Part shown: piece by piece, positions 1-5,983 of the stretch
Numbering within the stretch: the stretch's first letter is position 1
Layout of the letters: every line of letters begins with the position of its first letter
Assembly (NCBI GenBank): GCA_903910495.1
Contig: CAIVZW010000026.1
Location: 1-6,358, forward strand
DNA length: 6,358 bases
Source of the DNA: an uncultured beta proteobacterium
GTDB lineage: Bacteria; Pseudomonadota; Gammaproteobacteria; Burkholderiales; Rhodocyclaceae
Direction of reading: 5' to 3'
The notes under the pieces: generated by a model
Seen by the model: the letters and a program-made list of their open reading frames with translations, nothing else
Databases searched by the model: none
What the model was told of the DNA's origin: nothing
Program-made: the position numbers and the translations under genes

Positions 1-57
1 GAAGAGGGCATTGACGTACTACGCTTGCCAATTGTCAAAAAAGAGGATTTGAACTAG
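1..57 (+). CDS. Possible C-terminal end of a gene entering from the left (partial, unrecognised)
   Basis: The first frame is open from base 1 to a TAG at 55-57 and reads EEGIDVLRLPIVKKEDLN. This charged, non-repetitive tail would suit the end of a cytoplasmic protein, converging on the dctM gene. Eighteen residues are too few to assign a family, and the second frame is also open over almost the same stretch, so even the frame is uncertain. No function is proposed. Confidence 0.3.
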   Translation, partial: EEGIDVLRLPIVKKEDLN

Positions 58-308
58 AGTTCTGGCACTTTGCTTTAAACTTTACATAATACAAATTATG
101 CGCTTATTAGGTATCTTTGAGGAAGGCTGGATATATTGCACCTCCATCAATTCGTTATCTTTAAACGCAATTTCAATATCTTCGGGTCTGATTCCCCGCA
201 CCTCTACTGAGCGTAGTTATATTTGACTGACGATACCTCGTAGCTCTGCTACGAGGTAGTTCATTTGCGTGGCTTCTTCTCCACGACGCTCAGCCTTTTC
301 ACTCTCCC
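58..308. other. Non-coding spacer between a possible left-hand gene and dctM
   Basis: No convincing gene lies here. The part from about 60 to 180 is clearly more AT-rich than the rest of the window and contains a short AT palindrome (CATAAT, four bases, ATTATG at 85-100). The part from 204 to 293 is dominated by inverted repeats, listed separately. A minus-strand frame of about 45 codons (216 down to 82) is open but has no credible ribosome site and starts right after a stop, so it is not called as a gene. Confidence 0.6.
207..293. repeat. Nested inverted repeats able to form a three-way junction, 3' of dctM
   Basis: Three inverted repeats nest here. The outer arms CTGAGCGT (207-214) and ACGCTCAG (286-293) pair perfectly. 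Inside them is an 11-bp perfect hairpin, TACCTCGTAGC (234-244) with GCTACGAGGTA (248-258) and a 3-base loop. Next comes a 5-bp hairpin, CGTGG (268-272) with CCACG (281-285), directly against the outer stem. The element begins about 16 bases after the dctM stop, so it falls in the 3' untranslated part of the TRAP transcript. There is no run of T on either side, so it is not a standard intrinsic terminator. It may act in mRNA 3'-end protection, as a factor-dependent end, as a small structured RNA, or be an extragenic palindromic repeat. The base pairing is seen; the role is inferred. Confidence 0.6.
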
Positions 309-1601
309 TTATTTCGAAATGCCCATCAGCAGGTCGGGCAGCCAGGTGACCAGTCCTGGAATGAACGTGATCATCACCAGAACGGTACCCAGAGGAATGT
401 AGAACGGGGCAATGGCTTTTACGATCCGATCAAATTTAAGCCCGGAAACTTGCTGCATGACGAACAGTACGATACCGAACGGAGGCGTCAGAAGACCGAT
501 CATCAAGTTGAGCACCATGACCACGCCGAAATGGGTCGGGTCGATACCGACTTTTAGGATGACCGGCATCAATATCGGGGTGATGATGAGGATGGCGACC
601 GTGGAGTCGAGGAAACAACCGACAATCAACAAAAAAACGTTGATCAGGATGAGGATATAAATCGGGTTGGTAGTCAGCGCGATAATCCATTCACCGATAT
701 AGATGGTGAATCCGGACTTCATCAGAATCCAGCCGTAGAACGTCGAGGCGGCAACGACTATACCGATGATGGCCGTTTCCCGGGCGGTCTCCTTGAATAC
801 GCGCGCGACGTCCTCAAGGCTCAGTTCACGATAGATCAGTACGCCGAGGACCAAGGCGTACATCGCGGCAACGCCTGCTGCTTCGGTCGGAGTAAAATAT
901 CCGGACCAGATGCCGCCCAACAGGATGGCCGGGGTCATCAGTGGAAGAAAGGCCTCAACGAAACTTTTGGCCGCGATCTTGATCGTTGGAAAAGGTTGGC
1001 GCGGATAGTTTCGCTTCTTGGCGTAATAGTGGACCATGAGCATCATCGTTGCGCACATGAGGAAGGCCGGAACAACTCCGCCGAGAAAGAGGCGGCCGAC
1101 TGACGCCCCCGAGACGAAGGCGAAGACGACCATCGGGATACTCGGCGGGAATATCGGGCCGATAGTGGAGGACGCGGCGGTTACCGCGACAGAGAAATCG
1201 TCGTCGTAGCCGGCCTCCTTCATTGCCTTGAGTTCTATCTGGCCGAGACCCGCGGCGTCCGCGACTGCCGCACCCGACATACCCGCGAAGATGAGGCTGG
1301 CGATGATGTTCGCGTGTCCCAGTCCACCCGGCATAAAACCGACCATCGTATTGGCAAAACCAAAAAGTTTTTTTGTGATGCCGGCCGTATTCATCAGCTT
1401 TGCCGCGAGGATGAACAGGGGAATTGCCACCAGAAGAAAATTCTGCAGGCCGAATAGCATTTTCTGAGACAGAATGGTCGCAAAAATCGGCGACGACGAT
1501 CCGAGAAGACTCGAATACAGGGCTGCGGCACCAAGCCCGAAGCCGACGGGGATTCCGATAGTCAGCAGGGCGACGAGGCCGAGTGTCAACATATAAATCA
1601 T
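309..1601 (-). CDS. dctM: TRAP transporter large permease subunit (DctM/YiaN family)
   Basis: This is the large integral-membrane subunit of a tripartite ATP-independent periplasmic transporter. It forms the ion-coupled (usually sodium) translocation path in the inner membrane and works with the small subunit DctQ and the binding protein DctP. The 430-residue product has the usual length for the family and many hydrophobic segments. It carries the family signatures: GFMPGGLGHANI near residue 88, FAGMSGAAVADAAGLG at 105-120, TIGPIFPPSIP at 146-156, GYFTPTEAAG at 234-243, LDSTVAIL at 331-338 and LLTPPFG at 370-376. The open frame runs upstream to 1733, but ATG at 1601 is chosen. It has GGAGGTG just upstream, its product begins at the first membrane helix, and it overlaps the dctQ stop as ATGA. 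The upstream extension is arginine-rich shadow sequence inside dctQ. The family is certain; the substrate cannot be read from this subunit. Confidence 0.96.
   Translation of the reverse strand: MIYMLTLGLVALLTIGIPVGFGLGAAALYSSLLGSSSPIFATILSQKMLFGLQNFLLVAIPLFILAAKLMNTAGITKKLFGFANTMVGFMPGGLGHANIIASLIFAGMSGAAVADAAGLGQIELKAMKEAGYDDDFSVAVTAASSTIGPIFPPSIPMVVFAFVSGASVGRLFLGGVVPAFLMCATMMLMVHYYAKKRNYPRQPFPTIKIAAKSFVEAFLPLMTPAILLGGIWSGYFTPTEAAGVAAMYALVLGVLIYRELSLEDVARVFKETARETAIIGIVVAASTFYGWILMKSGFTIYIGEWIIALTTNPIYILILINVFLLIVGCFLDSTVAILIITPILMPVILKVGIDPTHFGVVMVLNLMIGLLTPPFGIVLFVMQQVSGLKFDRIVKAIAPFYIPLGTVLVMITFIPGLVTWLPDLLMGISK
1598..1601 (-). other. ATGA stop/start overlap of dctQ and dctM
   Basis: The dctQ TGA stop and the dctM ATG start share four bases. 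This usually signals translational coupling and keeps the two membrane subunits in balance. Confidence 0.9.
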
Positions 1602-2077
1602 TGCACACCTCCGGAGGCGGGAGTGGCCGTAAATTTTCCTCGGATATCCTGGATCGTGTTCAGTACCAGGAAAACACTCATGACGACTCCGGAAACCAGG
1701 AGCACCGCGTACATATACCCGATCGTCATCCAATCAACGGTCGGCAGACTCGTGTTCCAATAGGACGCAGTATTTTCAAAAGCACCGTACGCGAAAGTAA
1801 TCATGAAAGGTAATATGATCAAACGCCCGACGACGCGCATGATGCGTTTCAATAGCTGCGGAGCAGCGTCAAGGCCCATCGTGATGGTGATGTGCGTCTC
1901 GTCTTGCGTAACATACATGGCGCCGACGAAGACGATGAACGCGAAACTGTACTGAATAAGTTCTTCCGACCACGACGCGGAAATCTGGAAAACCGAACGG
2001 AACAGAATCTGACTCACGGTCATCAACAGCATGAGACCCAATACGCAGGCATTTACCGCCTCTGCGATCTTTTTCAC
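1598..2077 (-). CDS. dctQ: TRAP transporter small permease subunit (DctQ/YiaM family), GTG start
   Basis: This is the small membrane subunit of the TRAP transporter. It has four predicted membrane segments and associates with DctM in the inner membrane. From the GTG at 2077 the product is 159 residues, normal for the family. The first helix is at about residues 10-30. The characteristic amphipathic segment follows, with W36, E39 and the run QYSFAFIVFVGAMY at 42-55, then the conserved THI at 61-63. Two more helices lie at about 84-105 and 118-140. The open frame extends to 2206, but residues before the GTG are low-complexity and cross the dctP-dctQ hairpin. The GTG follows AAAGGAA by six bases and gives VKKIAEAVNA, a typical DctQ beginning. 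It sits 86 bases after dctP and overlaps dctM by four bases, so all three are likely one operon. Confidence 0.94.
   Translation of the reverse strand: MKKIAEAVNACVLGLMLLMTVSQILFRSVFQISASWSEELIQYSFAFIVFVGAMYVTQDETHITITMGLDAAPQLLKRIMRVVGRLIILPFMITFAYGAFENTASYWNTSLPTVDWMTIGYMYAVLLVSGVVMSVFLVLNTIQDIRGKFTATPASGGVQ
1606..1612 (-). promoter_or_regulatory. Ribosome binding site deciding the dctM start
   Basis: On the minus strand GGAGGTG ends four bases before the ATG at 1601. It is a near-perfect Shine-Dalgarno sequence and rules out the longer open frame beginning at 1733. Confidence 0.85.
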
Positions 2078-2083
2078 AGCAAA

Positions 2084-2090
2084 TTCCTTT
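2084..2090 (-). promoter_or_regulatory. Ribosome binding site deciding the GTG start of dctQ
   Basis: On the minus strand AAAGGAA lies six bases before GTG at 2077. No ATG in the frame has a comparable site, so this supports the non-ATG start. Confidence 0.75.
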
Positions 2091-2111
2091 AAGGGGAGGA
2101 TGAAATATGAA

Positions 2112-2144
2112 GGCGACGCGGAAGCGCTAGACTTCCGCGTCGCC
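2112..2144 (-). promoter_or_regulatory. Perfect 13-bp intercistronic hairpin between dctP and dctQ
   Basis: GGCGACGCGGAAG (2112-2124) and CTTCCGCGTCGCC (2132-2144) are exact inverse complements around a seven-base loop. This GC-rich stem lies in the 86-base gap about 19 bases after the dctP stop. Downstream of it on the transcribed strand there is only a broken T-rich stretch (TTCATATTTC), so it is at best a partial terminator. A stem-loop here would shield the dctP message from 3' decay, or end part of the transcripts. Either would give more binding protein than membrane subunits, which TRAP systems need. The hairpin is seen; the expression effect is inferred. Confidence 0.8.
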
Positions 2145-2163
2145 CTCGATGTAGAACAAACCC

Positions 2164-3165
2164 TTACTTGATGGCGCGAACCTTCGCGAAATAAGCGGCA
2201 TCCCATTCGGCTTTCGCGAACGCCTCGACGGCGGGAGCGACGGCTTTCTGGAACTCGACAGTATCGACGTCGATCAGGATCATACCCTTTTCAACCAGCT
2301 GCTTCACATAGTTCGCGTCTCCGTCCTTGGTCAGGGTATTGGCGAACGCGACGCCTTCTACCATAGCCTTGGTCAGGAGATCCTGATCGGTTTTGGACAG
2401 CGTGTTGAACCACTTCATCGATGCCTGGATACGGGCGGCGGAGTAGATATGCTTGGTGGCGATCAGGTACTTCTGCGCTTCGTAGAATTTGTAATTCAGA
2501 ATCGTCTCGGGCGGATTCTCCTGAGCTTCCACAGAGCCGGTCTTGAGCGCCATGTAGACTTCGCCGAAGGCGACGGTTACGGGGAGCGCACCGATCGATT
2601 CCCAAGCCTTGGTCCAGGCCTTGACCGGCGGCAGCCGGATCTTGAGGCCTTTGACGTCGGCGACGGTCTTAACCGGTCGGTTGGAGGTCATGTAGCGCGC
2701 ACCGCGGAGGATAACGCCAACCGTGCGTACGCCCTTCTCCTTTTCGATCATGTCGCCCACCTGTTTACCGGCTTCGCCGTTCCAGTACTTCCAGAACTGG
2801 TCAACGTTGGTGAACATGTATGGCACTTCGGCAACCGCATACTTCGGAAAGAATGTGGAAATGTCGTTCGATCCGATGGCGCCGTATTCCACGGAACCGG
2901 TTGAGAGCAGCTCAAAGGTTTGTCGCTCGTCGCCCATGGCGTTGGCGGCGTGGATAAGCACGTCGATCCTGCCGCTTGAGCGCTCGGTTACAAGAGCCTT
3001 GAACTTCTGGAGCCCTTTATCCTGAGGAGAATCAGGCGGGAAGGTGGAGGCAACGTTGACCACCATCTTCTTCGCGGGGCTTCCCTGGGCGAACACGGGC
3101 GCCGCAAGGGCGAAAAGGGCGAGGCCTACGACGGCCGACGTGAGAACGGAACTCAACTTTTTCAT
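2164..3165 (-). CDS. dctP: TRAP transporter substrate-binding protein (DctP/YiaO family)
   Basis: This is the periplasmic solute receptor that captures an organic acid and delivers it to DctQM. The 333-residue product starts with a clear Sec signal: MKK, a hydrophobic core at about 6-22 and a likely cut after VFA at residue 26. The DctP fold follows, with TFPPDSPQDKG at 41-51 and GARYMTSNRPVKTVADVKGLKIRLP at 155-179. The arginine of the KIRLP motif (R177) is the residue that, in characterised family members, pairs with the substrate carboxylate. Then come GEVYMALKTGSVEAQENP at 201-218 and FYEAQKYL at 227-234. ATG at 3165 is preferred over the frame start at 3192 because AGAGGA lies five bases before it and the signal peptide begins there. 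It is first in the dctPQM operon and divergent from zwf. The substrate is probably a sugar acid or other small carboxylate, inferred from the neighbouring DlgD-like enzyme. Confidence 0.96.
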   Translation of the reverse strand: MKKLSSVLTSAVVGLALFALAAPVFAQGSPAKKMVVNVASTFPPDSPQDKGLQKFKALVTERSSGRIDVLIHAANAMGDERQTFELLSTGSVEYGAIGSNDISTFFPKYAVAEVPYMFTNVDQFWKYWNGEAGKQVGDMIEKEKGVRTVGVILRGARYMTSNRPVKTVADVKGLKIRLPPVKAWTKAWESIGALPVTVAFGEVYMALKTGSVEAQENPPETILNYKFYEAQKYLIATKHIYSAARIQASMKWFNTLSKTDQDLLTKAMVEGVAFANTLTKDGDANYVKQLVEKGMILIDVDTVEFQKAVAPAVEAFAKAEWDAAYFAKVRAIK

Positions 3166-3228
3166 GTAAATCCTCTTTGAAATAGATTGCATGGGATAGC
3201 CGCTGATTCAATCGGCCGCTGTGCTTAC

Positions 3229-3541
3229 TCGCGCCGGTCTTGCCTGAAACATTCGACCGGATATTCAAGTTTACTTTGCTGATGACCCTATTCTTCAAAT
3301 GCTTTTCGACAAATTCCTCCACCGCATTACTTCTAATCACTTCCATTTTATAATTTTCTGGAGGATCGATACAGTAGTCTGAAACAAAGCTGTTCTTGGT
3401 TCCCTGGACATAGCATCCGAAAATGGCCTCCATCCGCGGAATGCCGTTAAATGGCTCGGCGACCCCGAAACCGCCCTGCCCCATCATGCCTGAATAGTAT
3501 ATTCTTTCATAATCGTCGACGTAACGGTCAACTTCGAGCAT
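3229..3541 (-). pseudogene. Coding-like stretch upstream of dctP, possible gene remnant or small unrecognised gene
   Basis: An open frame begins at ATG 3541 and continues into dctP in the wrong frame, stopping at 3032. Its first hundred or so codons read like a real protein: G-rich first codon positions, varied composition, and stretches such as GGFGVAEPFNGIPRMEAIFG and FVSDYCIDPPENYKMEVI. The last third is arginine- and proline-rich, as expected of a shadow of dctP. The ATG has no good ribosome site, and the frame stays open upstream for about 16 more codons (ending in VIRKKNEPE) before a TGA. I do not recognise the family. The simplest reading is a gene fragment left by rearrangement, with both ends lost. 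A genuine small gene overlapping the dctP start, or chance openness, remains possible. Confidence 0.3.
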
Positions 3542-3559
3542 TTCCGGCTCGTTTTTTTT
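3535..3559 (+). terminator. Terminator-like hairpin with an eight-T run upstream of zwf
   Basis: CGAGC (3535-3539) pairs with GCTCG (3547-3551) around a seven-base loop and is followed at once by eight T. This is the layout of a Rho-independent terminator on the plus strand, although the stem is only five pairs. No clear plus-strand gene ends before it. It may block antisense reading from the dctP side, or act as an attenuator if zwf is transcribed from further upstream. Confidence 0.45.
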
Positions 3560-3623
3560 GCGAATTACCAGGCTTCGCCAAGGTTCTGAAAATCAGCGTA
3601 GAATTAATTTCAAAGGTGGATAC

Positions 3624-3653
3624 ATGGATATAGATGATGACACTTATGCCTAA
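3624..3653 (+). other. Nine-codon upstream mini-ORF overlapping the zwf start
   Basis: ATG at 3624 opens the short frame MDIDDDTYA, ending at TAA 3651-3653. The AAAGGTGG upstream is about four bases from this ATG, a better spacing than for the zwf ATG at 3634. Ribosomes could load here and terminate inside the zwf start region, giving coupled or restrained zwf translation. Three zwf start candidates lie within this mini-ORF. Only the sequence arrangement is seen; translation is not shown. Confidence 0.35.
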
Positions 3654-5046
3654 CAGCGGCACAGGACAGTCAGATGCATTAGTAATTTTTGGCGTTACCG
3701 GTGATCTTGTTCATAAGAAAGTATTCCCCGCACTGTATTCGATGGCAAAGCGCGGGGTTCTTAATATTCCAGTGATCGGCGTGGCCTCATCGAAGTTGAG
3801 CTTGGCGCAGTTCTGCGAACGAGCAACGGAAAGCATCAAAGTGTCTGGCGGAATTGATGACCCCATGGCCCTCCAACATTTGCTCTCGCGGCTTGCTTAT
3901 GTCAGCGGAAATTACAATGACCCGGGAACGTTTGAAGCGCTCAAGCTCGCGTTGGGTGATGCCAGACGGCCGGCACATTACCTGGCCATTCCTCCTTCAC
4001 TGTTCGAAACGATGATCAAGGGGCTCGGTAGCTCGGGCCTTGCCGATCAGGCGCGCGTCATCGTTGAAAAGCCGTTCGGTCGGGATCTAGCCTCCGCGCG
4101 GGAACTTAATCGCATCGCGCGGTCTGTTTTTCCGGAAGACTCGATCTTCCGCATTGATCACTACCTGGGCAAGGAAGCGATCATGAATATTCTCTACTTC
4201 CGCTTTGCCAATTCATTCCTTGAGCCTATCTGGAACCGAAATTACGTGGCGAGCGTGCAAATCACCCTATCCGAGAAATTTGGCGTCGAAAGTCGCGGTG
4301 CGTTTTATGAAACAGCCGGTTGTCTGCGCGATGTAATCCAGAACCACCTGTTCCAGATTGTCGCCTTGCTGGCCATGGAGCCTCCTGCCTACAGGGGCTA
4401 TGGTGCGGTACACGGCAAGACAGCCGATGTATTCCATGCCATGCGCCCGTTGAAACCTGAGGACATGGTTCGCGGTCAATACTCCGATTATCGAAATGAA
4501 CCGGGCGTAGATCAAAATTCCGACGTCGAGACTTTTTGCGCCTTGCGGCTTTTCATCGACTCATGGCGCTGGGAAGGCGTGCCCTGGTACTTGCGCTCAG
4601 GAAAATATCTGGCCGAAACGGCCTGTGAGGTCATCGTTCAGTTAAAGCCGCCACCACAGCGCCTGTTTGCCGATTCGACCCCCACGGACGGCCCCGCCAA
4701 TTATCTACGATTCCGCCTTTCTCCCAGTTCCTCCCTCGCCCTCGCTACTCGAGTCAAGCGTCCGGGTAAGGAATTTGTCGGTGACCAGCGTGAACTCTTC
4801 TTGTCGGATGAGCGCCCGGGAGAGGAAACGCCTTATGAGCGGCTTCTGGGTGATGCCATGGCCGGTAACGGTGCACTTTTCATTCGTCAGGACGCGGTCG
4901 AAGCGGCTTGGGCCGTCGTTGAGCCGGTCCTGAACAGGCATCCCCCGGTTTTCCCTTATCCGCACCAGAGTTGGGGTCCAAAAGAGGCAGATACGCTCAT
5001 CGCCGATGACGGTTACTGGCACAACCCCAAGCCAGGACAGCCTTGA
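3634..5046 (+). CDS. zwf: Glucose-6-phosphate 1-dehydrogenase
   Basis: This cytoplasmic enzyme oxidises glucose 6-phosphate to 6-phosphogluconolactone with NADP+ (or NAD+). It is the entry step of the oxidative pentose phosphate and Entner-Doudoroff routes. The 470-residue product is complete and near the usual bacterial length (about 450-500). The N-terminal dinucleotide fold carries the fingerprint [10 protein letters not shown] at 20-29. EKPFG is at 145-149 and the substrate-binding and catalytic signature RIDHYLGKE at 173-181. [19 protein letters not shown] (221-239), SGKYL (322-326) and the C-terminal PYPHQSWGP (441-449) complete the family pattern. The start is uncertain among ATG at 3634, 3637 and 3646; a TAG lies directly before 3634, so no longer form exists. 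The Shine-Dalgarno-like AAAGGTGG at 3612-3619 is far from 3634 but well placed for an out-of-frame ATG at 3624. No pgl, edd or gnd is adjacent. It is divergent from dctP and followed by a GntR regulator. Confidence 0.97.
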   Translation: MMTLMPNSGTGQSDALVIFGVTGDLVHKKVFPALYSMAKRGVLNIPVIGVASSKLSLAQFCERATESIKVSGGIDDPMALQHLLSRLAYVSGNYNDPGTFEALKLALGDARRPAHYLAIPPSLFETMIKGLGSSGLADQARVIVEKPFGRDLASARELNRIARSVFPEDSIFRIDHYLGKEAIMNILYFRFANSFLEPIWNRNYVASVQITLSEKFGVESRGAFYETAGCLRDVIQNHLFQIVALLAMEPPAYRGYGAVHGKTADVFHAMRPLKPEDMVRGQYSDYRNEPGVDQNSDVETFCALRLFIDSWRWEGVPWYLRSGKYLAETACEVIVQLKPPPQRLFADSTPTDGPANYLRFRLSPSSSLALATRVKRPGKEFVGDQRELFLSDERPGEETPYERLLGDAMAGNGALFIRQDAVEAAWAVVEPVLNRHPPVFPYPHQSWGPKEADTLIADDGYWHNPKPGQP

Positions 5047-5192
5047 ACACGGCAGTGATTGAAAGCGGAGAAACAAATCCAATCGTGGTCAACTCCCGAA
5101 CTCCCGTCATGAACCATAAATCACTTTACCATACATGTATGGTGTAACATAAGTCTGAAAAGACATGATCTGGAACGGAAGGTAATTTCAAT
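5047..5192 (+). other. Spacer between zwf and gntR
   Basis: This 146-base gap has no terminator after zwf. It holds a tandem 8-base repeat (AACTCCCG at 5091-5098 and 5099-5106), the palindromic operator candidate, and the gntR ribosome site GGAAGGT at 5177-5183. TAACAT at 5145-5150 could be a -10 element of a gntR promoter, but no convincing -35 sits at the right distance. The palindrome in mid-gap suggests that gntR has its own regulated promoter rather than depending only on read-through from zwf. Confidence 0.5.
5128..5143. promoter_or_regulatory. Perfect 16-bp palindrome, likely operator of the GntR/FCD regulator
   Basis: ACCATACATGTATGGT is a perfect palindrome about 50 bases upstream of the gntR start. 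GntR-family regulators with the FCD domain bind as dimers to short palindromes of this kind, commonly built around GTnnnAC or GTATAC-like halves, and often repress their own gene. It lies directly before the possible -10 TAACAT, where binding would block RNA polymerase. The palindrome is seen; its use by this protein is inferred from position and family. Confidence 0.7.
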
Positions 5193-5906
5193 ATGCAAGA
5201 AACAAAGACGAAAAACATCGCTTCTTCTCGGATTTTCAGGCAGATTGAGTCAGTTTCTATCGGTACGCAGCTCTATCGCCACTTGAGAGAATCCATCATT
5301 CGTGGTGAACTTCACCCGGGCAAGGCCTTGTCCGAAGCTGAGATCGCACGGCAGTATTCGACCAGCCGGCAGCCCGTACGTGAAGCCTTTATTAAACTGG
5401 CAGAAGAACGCCTGGTGATCATCCAGCCACAACGCGGGACTTTCGTGGTCAAGATTTCGGTTGCCGATGTACTGGATGCGCGGTTTGTGCGCGAAGCCAT
5501 CGAAGTGGCCGTTGCTCAGGAAGCCGCTACATCGGCACCACCGACCGCGATCAAGGAATTACGTCATTTGATCGAACAACAGAAATCCGTTGCGCACGGA
5601 CATAACGACGAATTCCTGGCACTTGACGAAGAATTCCATCGCACCATTGCCCTGTCGGTTGGTCGTGCCCACGCCTGGCGCGTGATTGAGGGCATCAAGG
5701 CGCAGATGGACCGTATCCGCTACCTTAGCCTCGATGATGCCACGCCCATTCCCCTGATTATTGAGCAGCACACGCGCATGGTCGACGGGATCGAAGCCGG
5801 TGACCCCGCTGCGGCGGCCGCTGCAACCCGCAGCCACCTGCGGGAAATCATCGTTTCACTACCCAATATTGCTGCCCGTTTCCCCGATGTTTTTGAGTCG
5901 GCCTGA
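5193..5906 (+). CDS. GntR-family transcriptional regulator, FadR subfamily (FCD ligand domain)
   Basis: This is a DNA-binding regulator that acts as a dimer and changes its DNA affinity on binding a small acid. The 237-residue product has the usual length. Residues 24-88 form the winged helix: LYRHLRESIIRGELHPGKALSEAEIA leads into the recognition helix (TSRQPVREAFIKLAEERLV), and the wing is PQRGTFVV. The C-terminal all-helical FCD domain spans about 93-222. It keeps the metal-ligand pattern D145 and H149 (LDEEFHR), H193 (EQH) and H215 (RSH), as in metal-binding FCD proteins whose ligands are often carboxylates. ATG at 5193 is supported by GGAAGGT nine bases upstream. It lies after zwf on the same strand and converges on the DlgD-like gene. 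It plausibly controls the dctPQM, zwf and reductase genes and itself, through the palindrome just upstream. The effector cannot be named from sequence. Confidence 0.95.
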   Translation: MQETKTKNIASSRIFRQIESVSIGTQLYRHLRESIIRGELHPGKALSEAEIARQYSTSRQPVREAFIKLAEERLVIIQPQRGTFVVKISVADVLDARFVREAIEVAVAQEAATSAPPTAIKELRHLIEQQKSVAHGHNDEFLALDEEFHRTIALSVGRAHAWRVIEGIKAQMDRIRYLSLDDATPIPLIIEQHTRMVDGIEAGDPAAAAAATRSHLREIIVSLPNIAARFPDVFESA

Positions 5907-5983
5907 TTCGTCAGTTCTCGACGAAACAAGGACCTACGCTGACTGACGTCAACCCGGTTGGAAGCGAGAACGGATAGTCTAAT
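5907..5983. other. Convergent gap between gntR and the reductase gene
   Basis: This gap of 77 bases separates two convergent stops. It holds a 6-bp hairpin, TTCGTC (5907-5912) with GACGAA (5920-5925), directly after the gntR stop, and an 8-base palindrome TGACGTCA at 5944-5951. No T-run follows on either strand, so no intrinsic terminator can be called for either gene. Confidence 0.4.

Larger units (their letters stand above)
3166..3633. other. Divergent spacer between dctP and zwf
   Basis: This 468-base spacer must hold the promoters of dctP (leftward) and zwf (rightward). No strong -35/-10 pair was found. TAGAAT at 3599-3604 is a possible zwf -10 element, without a good -35. On the dctP side there is a 6-bp inverted repeat, CCGGTC (3234-3239) with GACCGG (3255-3260), and a 7-base direct repeat GCCGCTG at 3199-3205 and 3215-3221, either of which could bind a regulator. 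The spacer is unusually long for a compact locus. It also contains a coding-like minus-strand stretch and a terminator-like hairpin, both listed separately. Confidence 0.6.

Noticed and set aside
82..216. Minus-strand open frame of about 45 codons reading VRGIRPEDIEIAFKDNELMEV, faintly like an Hsp20 core motif
   Set aside because: It starts directly after a stop, has no ATG before mid-frame and no ribosome site, lies in AT-rich sequence, and the resemblance is a few residues only.
955..1608. Long minus-strand open frame of 217 codons
   Set aside because: It lies wholly inside dctM in another frame, with arginine- and proline-rich composition and no family signature, so it is a shadow.
2813..2824. 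ACATGTATGG inside dctP, resembling half of the gntR palindrome
   Set aside because: It is within conserved coding sequence (the PYMFTN region) and lacks the left half of the palindrome, so chance is the likely cause.
2449..2904. Plus-strand open frame of 151 codons opposite dctP
   Set aside because: It is antisense to a well-supported gene, has no ribosome site or recognisable domain, and is a mirror of dctP codon bias.
4705..5082. Minus-strand open frame of 125 codons opposite the 3' end of zwf
   Set aside because: It is antisense to the conserved zwf C-terminus, with no start signal or family match.
5091..5106. Tandem 8-base repeat AACTCCCG twice
   Set aside because: Two short copies only, with no symmetry or link to a promoter; probably chance.
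5944..5951. TGACGTCA palindrome in the convergent gap
   Set aside because: An 8-base palindrome is common by chance, and it sits between two gene ends where an operator would have no evident promoter to control.
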